NCBI GenBank assembly: GCA_964577935.1
Contig: CAZOAJ010000009.1
Location: forward strand, 14,304 to 78,303
Reading direction: 5' to 3'
Origin: JABDGV01 sp964577935
GTDB taxonomy: Bacteria > Chlamydiota > Chlamydiia > Chlamydiales > FEN-1388
Length of the DNA: 64,000 nucleotides
Made by a program: the position numbers and the translations under genes. Below, piece after piece: positions 27,100 to 36,206 of this stretch; position 1 is the first letter of the stretch, and the number at the start of each line of letters is the position of its first letter. Below the pieces are notes generated by a model. It searched no databases and was not told the DNA's origin. It saw only the letters and a list, made by a program, of their open reading frames with translations.

Positions 27100-28125
27100 A
27101 TGGTCGAACTTCCTGATGAAATTCTCGATAGAATCCACTCTTTGGTGGGTGCTATCGAGACAAAGAAACTCCTTCAAGCCTACATTCTTATTCAAGAGCG
27201 CTACCGGCAAAAAAAACCATTTCGGCTTGAATCACTCGAAGAGCATCTTGCCTATCTTGCTTTAAGACTTCCTGCGACATACGCTGCCTGCTATAGAGTC
27301 TTGCAACGACTAGTCGAAGCAGCGCCTCATTTTTCGCCCAAATCAATGCTCGACTTGGGGTCAGGACCTGGATCTGCAGTTCTTGCAGCGCTTAGCTGTT
27401 TTTCATTAGATAAAATCGATCTTATTGAACAAAACAAACTCTTTATAGACGTAGGAAGAAAGCTCCTCCAGGGCGTTAATGATCAAGCCCAAGAGATACA
27501 AAAAGAGATACAATTCGACTGCCGTAACTTTAACAACTATTCTATTACGAATGACTATGACGTCATTATGGCAAGTTATAGTTTCTCTGAGGCTCCTCAA
27601 GAGGTTACAAAGAGGCTCATCGAAGAAGGCCTTTCCAAATGCACCTATTTTATTATTGTTGAGCCAGGCACGCCTTATGGTTTTGCATCTCTTATGCAAT
27701 ATCGAGATCAAGCCATTAAACTTGGCGCTACGTGCATCGCTCCATGTCCCCATAACTTAACTTGTCCCATGATCGCAGGAAACAAAGAGTCTAAAGCCTC
27801 TGAATCCTCTCAAGTTTGGTGTCATTTTTCTGAACGCCTCCCTCGATTTCATCTTCAAAAAGTATTGAAAGAGGCAACTTTAGGATTCGAAGATGAGAAG
27901 TATTGCTATCTCATATTATCAAGCAACACGAGTAGCAAAACAAGCGGATCAATATCTCACAACTCATCTCGAATTGTGAACACCCCTCAAAAACACTCAG
28001 GGCATGTTAGACTTTCTCTTTGCACGCCCTCTGGGACACTTGAGACCCAAACGATTTCGCGAAGAGATGGCTCGCTATATAAGGCTGCTAGAAAATCTGA
28101 ATGGGGAGACCTTTTGAAACCATGA
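27100..28125 (+). CDS. Rsm22-family rRNA methyltransferase-like protein
   Basis: This 341-residue SAM-dependent methyltransferase has motif I MLDLGSGPGSA (about residue 86) and the C-terminal cysteine cluster CIAPCPHNLTCPM followed by WCHFSERLPR, the hallmark of the Rsm22/mitochondrial METTL17 family. METTL17/Rsm22 acts on small-subunit ribosome assembly. The four cysteines may bind an iron-sulfur cluster. In Chlamydia a methyltransferase gene also lies just past nqrF, as I recall. The stop TGA overlaps the nadE ATG (ATGA), so the two are coupled. Confidence 0.82.
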   Translation: MVELPDEILDRIHSLVGAIETKKLLQAYILIQERYRQKKPFRLESLEEHLAYLALRLPATYAACYRVLQRLVEAAPHFSPKSMLDLGSGPGSAVLAALSCFSLDKIDLIEQNKLFIDVGRKLLQGVNDQAQEIQKEIQFDCRNFNNYSITNDYDVIMASYSFSEAPQEVTKRLIEEGLSKCTYFIIVEPGTPYGFASLMQYRDQAIKLGATCIAPCPHNLTCPMIAGNKESKASESSQVWCHFSERLPRFHLQKVLKEATLGFEDEKYCYLILSSNTSSKTSGSISHNSSRIVNTPQKHSGHVRLSLCTPSGTLETQTISRRDGSLYKAARKSEWGDLLKP

Positions 28126-29732
28126 AAATTGCTCTAGCCCAACTGAATCCTGTTATCGGAGACATTCAAGGAAACTGCGCAAAAGCTCTTCATCACGCTC
28201 ATTTGGCCTATAAAAGCGGCGTAGACCTTATTATATTTCCCGAGCTCTTTATTTCAGGCTACCCACCCCTTGATCTCTTATTACAACAAGGATTTGTTGA
28301 GCGATGTGAAAGCGCCTTAAATGAGCTTGTAAAAGAACTTCCTCCTTGCGCTTGCATCATAGGTCTTCCAACAAACAACAAAAGCATACAAGGCAAGCAT
28401 CACAAAAATAGCGTTGCGATTATCGAAAAAAACACAATTACAGGAATGCAGCACAAAGCGCTTCTTCCAACCTATGATGTATTTGATGAAGCCCGTTACT
28501 TTTCTGAAGGAGAAGCTCTTACTCACACGATTCTAGGAAAAAAAATTGGTGTGCTCATCTGCGAGGATATGTGGGCAAAAGTCCCCCTTCAAGAAAAAGT
28601 TTTGTACAACATTGACCCTTTAAACAATTTTCAACAAAATCCTCTAGATCTTGTTGTAGTGATCTCTGCCTCGCCATACAACGTACATAAACCGGCCATT
28701 CGAGAATTGCTTTTAAAAGATATCAATTCTCATTGTAAGTGTCCTGTGGCAAGTGTAAACCAAGTAGGTGCCCAAGATGGCCTTTTATTTGATGGAAATA
28801 GCTGCTATGTACACCGCAATGGAAATATTGAAAGAGCCAAATCGTTTGATGAAGAAGTTTTTATTCCTGGTGAATCGATAGCATCACCGCTTCTTACAAA
28901 TTTTGCCGAATTAGAAAAGGGGCTTGTTCTAGGAATTCGAGACTATTTTTGGAAACTCGGGTTCAAACAAGCTCTTATTGGACTCTCTGGAGGAGTTGAT
29001 TCAAGCCTTGTTGCATATCTTGCCACACAAGCTTTAGGCTCAAAGAATGTATTTGGAGTGCTTCTACCGTCTCGATACACCTCTAAAGAAAGCAATGAAG
29101 ATGCTTTAGAGCTTGCGCGGCGCCTTGATATAAAAACATCTACATTTTCCATTGAGTCATCTCTAGAGGCTATAACACAAACGATAAAGTATACACCCAA
29201 ATCCCAAGATCTCCCCTTCGAGAACATGCAATCAAGGGTAAGAGGATTGCTCCTCATGTCCCTTTCAAATATCCACGGAAGCCTTGTACTTTGCACTTCT
29301 AATAAAAGCGAACTTGCGGTGGGCTACTCAACTCTCTATGGAGATTCATGTGGAGCACTTGCACCCATTGGAGATCTCCTTAAAACGGAACTCTATTCCC
29401 TATGCAAAGAGATCAATCATCGAAAGAGTGTCTTTCCAGAATCGGTTTTAACAAAAGCCCCTACGGCTGAACTTCGTCCCGGCCAGACAGATCAAGAAAG
29501 TCTACCACCATATGAAATTCTTGATTCAATTATTACAGAGCTTGTAGTGAACAAACGATCAGTGCTTGAAACAGCGACACGTCTTCATATGCCAACAGAT
29601 TTAGTTGCAGATATATCTAGAAAAATTCAGAGAGCTGAATACAAACGTCGTCAAGCGCCTTTGATTCTCCGCGTCTCTTCTTGCGCCTTTAACGTCGGAA
29701 GAGTTGTTCCGATTGTTGAAAAGTCACGATAA
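28122..29732 (+). CDS. nadE: glutamine-dependent NAD+ synthetase
   Basis: NadE makes NAD+ from deamido-NAD+, ATP and glutamine-derived ammonia. The N-terminal nitrilase-type amidase (residues about 1-250) has the Glu-Lys-Cys triad in FPELFISGY, HKALLPTY and VLICEDMWA. The C-terminal synthetase has GLSGGVDSSLVAYL, an ATP-binding P-loop, near residue 285. I start at ATG 28122, MKIALAQLNPVIGD, the canonical family N-terminus. It overlaps the previous stop as ATGA. Earlier in-frame ATG 28101 would add seven residues and lacks this fit. A GGGGAGA ribosome-binding site lies at 28103-28109. Confidence 0.96.
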   Translation: MKIALAQLNPVIGDIQGNCAKALHHAHLAYKSGVDLIIFPELFISGYPPLDLLLQQGFVERCESALNELVKELPPCACIIGLPTNNKSIQGKHHKNSVAIIEKNTITGMQHKALLPTYDVFDEARYFSEGEALTHTILGKKIGVLICEDMWAKVPLQEKVLYNIDPLNNFQQNPLDLVVVISASPYNVHKPAIRELLLKDINSHCKCPVASVNQVGAQDGLLFDGNSCYVHRNGNIERAKSFDEEVFIPGESIASPLLTNFAELEKGLVLGIRDYFWKLGFKQALIGLSGGVDSSLVAYLATQALGSKNVFGVLLPSRYTSKESNEDALELARRLDIKTSTFSIESSLEAITQTIKYTPKSQDLPFENMQSRVRGLLLMSLSNIHGSLVLCTSNKSELAVGYSTLYGDSCGALAPIGDLLKTELYSLCKEINHRKSVFPESVLTKAPTAELRPGQTDQESLPPYEILDSIITELVVNKRSVLETATRLHMPTDLVADISRKIQRAEYKRRQAPLILRVSSCAFNVGRVVPIVEKSR

Positions 29733-29736
29733 ACAG

Positions 29737-31815
29737 CTATGATTTTTTCTCGAGTAAACGACGACATTCATTTAGCTTTTCAGTGACTTGCTGGTTGTTT
29801 TCATCCAACATCAGTATTTTTTCGTAATACCATTTTGCCTTTTTATAATCTTTGGGAATCCCATCACCACCTGCATAATGGATTTCGGCAAGCCCTATAA
29901 AAGCCTCTATTGCAAATGGATCTCGATTAAGAGCTTCTTCATAGTACATTTTAGACTCTGCGAAGTTTCGGTCAATACCATCGCCGCCTGTAAAATAGAT
30001 AGTTCCAAGCCCTAGATGACCTACTATCTGTTCGGAATCTACAACAATTGATCTCTCGTAATACTCTTTGGATATTTTATAATTTTTTGTAACGCCATAG
30101 CCGCCTGTATAATAGATCCCTCCAAGTCCTATAATCGAAACTATTTCTTCTGGATTTATTTCCAGGGCTTTTTCATAAGATTCTTTAGCTTTTGCATAAT
30201 CTCTTGTAACACCGTATCCTCCTGTAATAAAGATTTCGCCAAGTAATATAAGAGGCTCTGTCTGATTTGGATCTATTTTAAGAACCTGTTCAAAATATTC
30301 TTTGGCCTTTTTGTAATCTTTCGAAACACCATATTCTCCTGCTAAAAAAATTTCGCCAAGTCCTGTAAGAGCCTCAATCTGATGAGGATCTATTTTGAGA
30401 GCATCTTCATAATATTCTTTGGACTTTGCGTAGTTTTTCGTGACGTCATTTTCTCCAGTAAAATTAATCTGTCCTAGAAATACGAGTGATGCAAGAGCCT
30501 TATCAGCATCCCTCTCAATCCCATCAACACCATCTTTGTATATAGGGAGAAGGAGCTCATGAGCTATGACGTTTTTTTTATCTAATTCAACAGTTTTTTC
30601 AAGATATTTCACTGCCTTGACTGGATCCTTCACGAATCTGTCTCGACCGGTAAGGCACATTTGAGCTATAAATAAAAGTGCATCAAGATTGTTTTCATCA
30701 ATCGCAAGGGCTTTTTCAAAAAATTTTACCGCTTTATCAAAGTTTTCAGAGGCATCGCCTCTTCCATCCAAAAAATATGCTCGCCCTAAATTTGAAAATA
30801 CAAGCGAGTCATTTTTATTCAACTTTTGAGCTTTATCGAGACATTCTAAAGCGATATCAAGATTTATCTCGCTCTCTCCATTTGCGCACTTATTCAAAAA
30901 ATTTGTGCTCATAATCGTTAAAACACGAGCTAGTGCTAAGTCCAGACCATGAATAACGATTTTTGGAGGGTTCGAAATAATTTCATTACATGTATCAATA
31001 AGTTCTTTGTGCATAACATGCGCTATATTAAGAACTTCTAGTGAATCCGGATCATCTCTCATATGATTGCAAAAACTTAATGCAAGCTTGAGGGATTTGT
31101 AAACCAGGTCTGCTGCGATAGCTTCTGTTGCAAGAGTCTCCTTACTGTCATATGACGACGAAGTAATAAGAGATGCTAATTGAAGTTTTTTGTCGCCAAT
31201 AAGACCATCTGCAACACGCACTCTATTATGATATTCCTGAAGGCTTATCAAATCCTTATGAGATTTGCATTTGGATAGTGCAAGAACGAAATATAGGTTA
31301 ACTTCTTGGATACAGGCGTCAACTATTTTTTGGAATGGAACTCCTAGGCTTTGAATAGCAAAAATTTGATGATAACCTAGAAATGCAAGCTGAAAATCAA
31401 TTTTCTGTTTTTCACACTCACTCTGAAATGCGCCTGTAAGGATTTCCATTTTTTGGACTTCTTCGATGGCATTCTCTACAGATGCACTATTTGCAATATC
31501 AACTGTATTACAAATAAGAACATAAGATTCTTCATGACCTGATTCTTTTTCAGGATTTATTCTAGGCAATGCTAGGTAAACAATTTTATCAATTTTTGCG
31601 CGATTTTCTGGGTTTTGAAGCTGATTTGCAAGAGTATATGCGTGAAAAGGTATCGGATTAAAGTACGAGTAATGCTCCTTCCTATCTATTATTTGTATAA
31701 CTTTTGCAACGATAAAGGGTAAATTTGACTTCGACTGAAACTTTATCGCTTCATCAAACGGCTCTTTTGATATGGAGCACTCTCTATGAAGTATATCATT
31801 AACTTTGTCTATCAT
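29737..31815 (-). CDS. TPR/Sel1-like repeat protein (692 aa)
   Basis: The C-terminal half, from about residue 330, is a run of about nine 39-residue helical repeats. Each has the pattern LG.IY.TGG.G...DY.KAK.YYE.AL.IDP, intermediate between TPR (34) and Sel1 (36-38) lengths. Nearby units such as those around YGVTRDYAKAK and YGVTKNYKISK are very similar, suggesting recent duplication. The N-terminal 300 residues lack known motifs. There is no signal peptide. Such repeats mediate protein-protein contacts and are common in chlamydial effectors and chaperones. A short irregular segment (about residues 405-445) breaks the phase. The stop is four bases from the nadE stop. Confidence 0.75.
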   Translation of the reverse strand: MIDKVNDILHRECSISKEPFDEAIKFQSKSNLPFIVAKVIQIIDRKEHYSYFNPIPFHAYTLANQLQNPENRAKIDKIVYLALPRINPEKESGHEESYVLICNTVDIANSASVENAIEEVQKMEILTGAFQSECEKQKIDFQLAFLGYHQIFAIQSLGVPFQKIVDACIQEVNLYFVLALSKCKSHKDLISLQEYHNRVRVADGLIGDKKLQLASLITSSSYDSKETLATEAIAADLVYKSLKLALSFCNHMRDDPDSLEVLNIAHVMHKELIDTCNEIISNPPKIVIHGLDLALARVLTIMSTNFLNKCANGESEINLDIALECLDKAQKLNKNDSLVFSNLGRAYFLDGRGDASENFDKAVKFFEKALAIDENNLDALLFIAQMCLTGRDRFVKDPVKAVKYLEKTVELDKKNVIAHELLLPIYKDGVDGIERDADKALASLVFLGQINFTGENDVTKNYAKSKEYYEDALKIDPHQIEALTGLGEIFLAGEYGVSKDYKKAKEYFEQVLKIDPNQTEPLILLGEIFITGGYGVTRDYAKAKESYEKALEINPEEIVSIIGLGGIYYTGGYGVTKNYKISKEYYERSIVVDSEQIVGHLGLGTIYFTGGDGIDRNFAESKMYYEEALNRDPFAIEAFIGLAEIHYAGGDGIPKDYKKAKWYYEKILMLDENNQQVTEKLNECRRLLEKKS

Positions 31816-31956
31816 AAATTAAACTTATTTTAACCAAATTAAGACGATAAAATATCGCAGCAAAAAAATTGGCATATGCTATCTGAAAGCAATATATAAC
31901 AGAGACCAAAGTAAAAAAGAGAAAAGAGAGAGGAATAAGTAGTCATAAAGAAGACG

Positions 31957-31996
31957 TATGGTCATAAATCTCTTTTGAGAACAATTTATGACCATA
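31957..31996 (-). terminator. perfect 13-bp hairpin after the GT32/Stealth operon
   Basis: TATGGTCATAAAT at 31957-31969 pairs exactly with ATTTATGACCATA at 31984-31996, loop of 14 bases. It lies 15 bases past the GT32-like stop at 32012, in the 196-base gap before the 29737 gene. There is no T-run beyond it, so an intrinsic terminator is likely but unproven. Confidence 0.55.
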
Positions 31997-32011
31997 ACAA
32001 TCATTCTTAAG

Positions 32012-33049
32012 CTATTTCTTCTTACCCTCTTTTGGACCCTTTTGCTCTACCTTCCAAGTACTTGCATACTTATGAGAGGAATATACAAGCCCTTCTTTCC
32101 TGAGCTTCTTCGTAAAGTGACCACTCAAGGTTCTGTCAGGGTAGAAAAAGCATGTAGGAAGGATAATATCTCGAGTTTTTAAGTTAAGAGCAAAAGGCTT
32201 TGTAGCCTTAGCAAAGCTATCAAATGTACGTCTAAGCACACGGCGTTGTACCTCTTTGACAGTATTTCCAGGAAACATACGGCCGATTGTGTCCCAATTT
32301 TTTATAACAAGATCCATCGTTGCTCTTAAAGCTTTATGACGTGGAGCTGCACTAAATAAGCCAACGGCTGGAAGAGCGCTTGATTTAATATACTCATGCC
32401 AATGAGGCCGTTCAAAACAGGCGATAAAATCATATGTTTCATGGAGTGAATCGAAGGAAGAAAAGCATTCAGCATCGTGATCGGTATATAAACCACCCTC
32501 TTGATAAATGATGGCAAATCGCATTAAATCTGCTTTTTCGCCATAGTTGTGCGTTTTGGGAATAAATTGACCCATATCACCAAAATCATACTCATCCACA
32601 AGAACTCGCTGCATTCCCTTAACAGGTAAAGGCCGATCTGCACGGTCGGTCCAAAACTTCATTGTCCATTCAGGATGATGTTTCTTCCAAGATTGGATAT
32701 TCGGAATTGATTCTTTTGGAAAATCTTTCGGCCCAATCCAAATCAGGTGGATTACTTTTGGGATTCGAGTCTTTTCGCCTTTGTTCAACGGTAAAAGCCT
32801 GCTTTTGACCTTGTAGGCATTTTGAAACTGATGAAAATCTTTAATATCTTGCCGCGATAGTTTTTTGACGTCAGGATTAATTGACCCCTTGCCAAAACCC
32901 ATAAGCGTTGCAAAATCATACTTAGTTGAAAAAGATACATGCTCTGTATTGGCCGGAAGCTCTCTTGAAAATAAGACAGAATTTGAGAACAAGAAGCATA
33001 CTAGGAACAGCATTGTGCTGAAAGCAAATATATGAGCACGTCTATACAT
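32012..33049 (-). CDS. exported GT32-like glycosyltransferase
   Basis: The 345-residue protein has a signal peptide (MYRRAHIFAFSTMLFLVCFL...). The catalytic domain has IPKVIHLIWIGP, NIQSWKKHHPEW and LMRFAIIYQEGGLYTDHDAE, the DXD motif DHD that binds nucleotide-sugar and metal. This is the glycosyltransferase DXD-containing (GT32, OCH1-like) family, whose known members transfer mannose, galactose or glucose and include bacterial toxins. The donor and acceptor are not readable here. It sits 23 bases downstream of the Stealth-like gene, so it is probably cotranscribed. The signal peptide is odd for a cytosolic enzyme. Confidence 0.85.
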   Translation of the reverse strand: MYRRAHIFAFSTMLFLVCFLFSNSVLFSRELPANTEHVSFSTKYDFATLMGFGKGSINPDVKKLSRQDIKDFHQFQNAYKVKSRLLPLNKGEKTRIPKVIHLIWIGPKDFPKESIPNIQSWKKHHPEWTMKFWTDRADRPLPVKGMQRVLVDEYDFGDMGQFIPKTHNYGEKADLMRFAIIYQEGGLYTDHDAECFSSFDSLHETYDFIACFERPHWHEYIKSSALPAVGLFSAAPRHKALRATMDLVIKNWDTIGRMFPGNTVKEVQRRVLRRTFDSFAKATKPFALNLKTRDIILPTCFFYPDRTLSGHFTKKLRKEGLVYSSHKYASTWKVEQKGPKEGKKK

Positions 33050-33072
33050 AACTACTAAACCTCTGCGGTATT

Positions 33073-34107
33073 TTATTCAGCCTCGACCACTTTTTCCCAA
33101 GGAGCTCGATCAGGAAAATAGCATTCGAAAAAGGATTGTAGGTATTTTAACCTGTCATCGGAAAGCTCGATAGCTGAATCTTGTATGCAAAAGAATAAAG
33201 GTCTTTTTTTTCTAATTTCCTTAATTTTTTCGCGCTCTCTTTTCAAATTTTTACCGTACGAAACAGTAATGCATTCAGAGTGAACACGATAGCCTTTCCG
33301 TAACTCTAAAGCCATGTAAGGAAGAATTCCATTCGTGATGGTATAGTCGTGAATTGAACGAAATCTATGAGAGGAAACAAGCTGAAAGATATGTGAAAAT
33401 TTTTTCTCCATTTTTTCAACAAAAGACTTAACCATAGGATATGGAGTATGAGCCACGTGATGGCGTTTGGTATGCCTATACAAACCATTGAGTAAAAGAT
33501 TTGTGTTTTTAGTTGCCGATGCCCATCCACTCTCTCCAGGAATGGGAAGAGCTGTTGGTACGACCCCGCTTGAAAAGCGTAATTTAATTCTTCCGCTTTC
33601 TGTATAAAAATCGCTTATTTTTGCTCCTCGTCCAAAAAAGAAATCATCATTTAAATAAACATAGTACTCCCCGAGCCCTGGAATTCTATGCAGATGAGTT
33701 TCTATCGCCATTGAATTAAATGTAGGCAGATGCTTCTTGTCTAAAAATATTTCATCGTGAGTGATAATTTTCACTTTCGGATGTGCCTTCAACCACTTAG
33801 GTACCTGACCATTTGTTACAATGAATATTTTTCGAACAAATGGCACAAATTTATAAATTGAGCGGAGAGAGTATTTGAGCTCCCCTCGATCTCTGAATCG
33901 ACTCATTCTGGTGTTGTGATCAATCGCAGGCCCCTCCGTCAAAAGACCCTCCGTTTTCATCCATTTAGACCGTTCAGCGGACCATTTTTCATCAGATCCA
34001 TCAACCCATGTATATACAACATCGATGGAGACCGGAGATTCTGCGTAAGAATAATTATAAATAAATAAAAAACTAAGAAAAGCTGCTCGAAATGCCATGA
34101 AAAACAT
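33073..34107 (-). CDS. exported Stealth-family phosphotransferase/glycosyltransferase
   Basis: A 344-residue protein with a signal peptide ending near YSYAES (about residue 23). The Stealth family blocks are visible. CR1 is IDVVYTWVDGSDEKW. CR2 is NTRMSRFRDRGELKYSLRSIYKFVPFVRKIFIVTNGQ with the later NDDFFFG. CR3 is FSHIFQLVSSHRFRS. A full CR4 is not seen. Known members transfer hexose-1-phosphate, as GlcNAc-1-phosphotransferase does in lysosomal mannose-6-phosphate tagging, and in capsule synthesis. The acceptor is unknown. The start (MFFMAF) could be M1 or M4. It is divergent from pckG, 92 bases away, and upstream of the GT32-like gene. Confidence 0.88.
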   Translation of the reverse strand: MFFMAFRAAFLSFLFIYNYSYAESPVSIDVVYTWVDGSDEKWSAERSKWMKTEGLLTEGPAIDHNTRMSRFRDRGELKYSLRSIYKFVPFVRKIFIVTNGQVPKWLKAHPKVKIITHDEIFLDKKHLPTFNSMAIETHLHRIPGLGEYYVYLNDDFFFGRGAKISDFYTESGRIKLRFSSGVVPTALPIPGESGWASATKNTNLLLNGLYRHTKRHHVAHTPYPMVKSFVEKMEKKFSHIFQLVSSHRFRSIHDYTITNGILPYMALELRKGYRVHSECITVSYGKNLKREREKIKEIRKKRPLFFCIQDSAIELSDDRLKYLQSFFECYFPDRAPWEKVVEAE

Positions 34108-34199
34108 ACTTGCTCACATTTTGACCTGAAACAACATGACAAAATAATTGATTTTTTTGGATAGAAAATATTTTTATTTACACTCAACTAAAAATTAAT

Positions 34200-36176
34200 T
34201 TGATGAGATTTTTGATGCTTACCCTCTTTAAACCACTTGTAGCACTTATTATTCTCACGTTTTTTTTCTCACTTTCGGCAAAAAATACTCCGAGTGATGA
34301 AAATTCATCTCAAAACGAAATGAAAGCGCCTGTAGCAGGTGAAACAATCTGTAGCAATCTAAACGAAACGTGCAAAACACTTGCACAATTTGGTTTAGAC
34401 GATAAAACTCTCGATTGGATTAAAAACACAGGGACTATTCTTGAAGCCTCTCACATTCATTTAATGAATGGTTCTGAAGAGGAGTATCAAACACTCCTTC
34501 AAAAACTTTTAAAAACACAAACTATTTCGAAGCTCAACCCGATACTTGCTCCTGAATCCTATATTGCAAGATCGGATCCAAGAGACGTTGCACGGATCGA
34601 AGATCGTACATTTATTTGTACGCAAAAGTTGAAAGATGCAGGACCAACTAATAATTGGATGAATCCAAGTGAAATGAAGTCGCGGCTAATACCCCTTTTT
34701 AACGGTTCAATGAAGGGAAGAACTTTATACATCATCCCCTATTGCATGGGACCTCTGGATTCCAAGTACGCGCGATTTGGCATTCAGCTAACAGATTCTT
34801 CCTACGTTGCCGCAAGCCTTAGAACTTTGGCTCGAGTAGGTAATGAAGTTCTAAAAAATGCGGAGTCAAAACCCTTTGTTTGCTGCCTTCATTCGATGGG
34901 AAAACCGCTTCGAGATCAAGATGCAGAAGATGTTTCCTGGCCATGTGATCCTGAAAATATCACAATTGCCCACTTCCCTGAAGCGATGGAGGTTTGGTCC
35001 TTTGGAAGCAATTATGGAGGGAATGCACTGCTAAATAAAAAATGTTTAGCCTTAAGACTTGCTTCATGGATGGGGAAAAATGAAGGATGGCTTGCAGAAC
35101 ATATGTTGATCCTATCGGTAACAAACCCTCGAGGAATAAAACGGTATATGGCTGCAGCTTTTCCCTCTGCCTGCGGAAAAACAAACCTCGCAATGCTTGA
35201 ATCTGAGCTTCCTGGTTGGAAGGTAGAAATGGTGGGAGATGACATTGCATGGCTTCATTGGGCCGATGACGGGACCCTACGAGCTATCAATCCTGAATAT
35301 GGAATCTTCGGTGTAGCACCTGGAACAAATTACAAAACAAATCCAAATGCAATGAAGGCGATATCTTCACATACACTCTTTACAAACGTCGCTGTTACAG
35401 ACGAAAAAGATGTGTGGTGGGAAGGAAAATCAGAACACGTTCCTTGTAACCTTCTCAGCTGGGAAAATCGCTTATGGAATTCCATGTCCAACTTTAAAGC
35501 AGCCCACCCAAATGCTCGTTACTGCACACCTCTTTCCAACTGCCCAAACCTCGACCCATCTTGGAACGATCCGAATGGAGTTCCCATTTCTGCAATCATC
35601 TTTGGAGGACGACGCTCAACCACAATACCATTGGTCCGAGAAGCTTTTTCTTGGGATCATGGTGTGTTTTTTGGGGCCACAGTCTCTTCGGAGACAACAG
35701 CCGCTGCGGCAGGGCTTGTAGGCAAACTTCGCCATGATCCATTTGCAATGCTCCCTTTTTGTGGCTATAACATGGGAAATTATTTTTCTCATTGGATCAA
35801 TTTCAAAAGCAAACCAAATGCATCTCAATATCCCCGTTTCTATGCAGTAAACTGGTTCAAGAAAAATAGAAATGGCAGATTTATTTGGCCTGGCTATTGC
35901 CACAACATCCACGTTCTCAAATGGATTTTTGAACGATGTGAAGGGCAGGCAGATGGGATTCGTACAGAAATAGGCATCGTACCCACAAAGAGCTCGATTG
36001 ATTTAGGACGGATTGAAGGTATTAATGGAACATATGAAGAGCTCTTTTTGATGAATCGCTCTGAATGGAAAAATGAAATCGCCGATATAGAAAAGTACAT
36101 GTCGACATTTGGGACATATCTGCCACAAGAGCTCATAGATCAGACCGATGAGCTCAAGAGTCACATCTGCGATTAG
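34200..36176 (+). CDS. pckG: GTP-dependent PEP carboxykinase with N-terminal signal-like extension
   Basis: This enzyme converts oxaloacetate and GTP to PEP and CO2. It has 658 residues. Family blocks are complete: RDVARIEDRT, KGRTLYIIPYCMGP, the P-loop FPSACGKTN (residues 321-329, with the reactive Cys 325), and NPEYGIFGVAPGTN. Vertebrate PEPCK places that Cys at about 288, so this protein carries about 37 extra N-terminal residues. They form a typical signal peptide (basic start, LVALIILTFFFSLSA, then KNTP). If the start were M41 (34320), the enzyme would be ordinary and cytoplasmic. I favour 34200 because the upstream frame encodes an ideal signal peptide, but neither start has a clear Shine-Dalgarno sequence. 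Confidence 0.9.
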   Translation: MMRFLMLTLFKPLVALIILTFFFSLSAKNTPSDENSSQNEMKAPVAGETICSNLNETCKTLAQFGLDDKTLDWIKNTGTILEASHIHLMNGSEEEYQTLLQKLLKTQTISKLNPILAPESYIARSDPRDVARIEDRTFICTQKLKDAGPTNNWMNPSEMKSRLIPLFNGSMKGRTLYIIPYCMGPLDSKYARFGIQLTDSSYVAASLRTLARVGNEVLKNAESKPFVCCLHSMGKPLRDQDAEDVSWPCDPENITIAHFPEAMEVWSFGSNYGGNALLNKKCLALRLASWMGKNEGWLAEHMLILSVTNPRGIKRYMAAAFPSACGKTNLAMLESELPGWKVEMVGDDIAWLHWADDGTLRAINPEYGIFGVAPGTNYKTNPNAMKAISSHTLFTNVAVTDEKDVWWEGKSEHVPCNLLSWENRLWNSMSNFKAAHPNARYCTPLSNCPNLDPSWNDPNGVPISAIIFGGRRSTTIPLVREAFSWDHGVFFGATVSSETTAAAAGLVGKLRHDPFAMLPFCGYNMGNYFSHWINFKSKPNASQYPRFYAVNWFKKNRNGRFIWPGYCHNIHVLKWIFERCEGQADGIRTEIGIVPTKSSIDLGRIEGINGTYEELFLMNRSEWKNEIADIEKYMSTFGTYLPQELIDQTDELKSHICD

Positions 36177-36206
36177 AAGTTGTATGAAATTAAGTTTTAT
36201 ATTCTT

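Noticed and set aside
31988..32182. 64-codon plus-strand frame at the GT32 3' end
   Set aside because: It runs antisense to the GT32-like gene and partly over the hairpin, and has no support beyond being hydrophobic.
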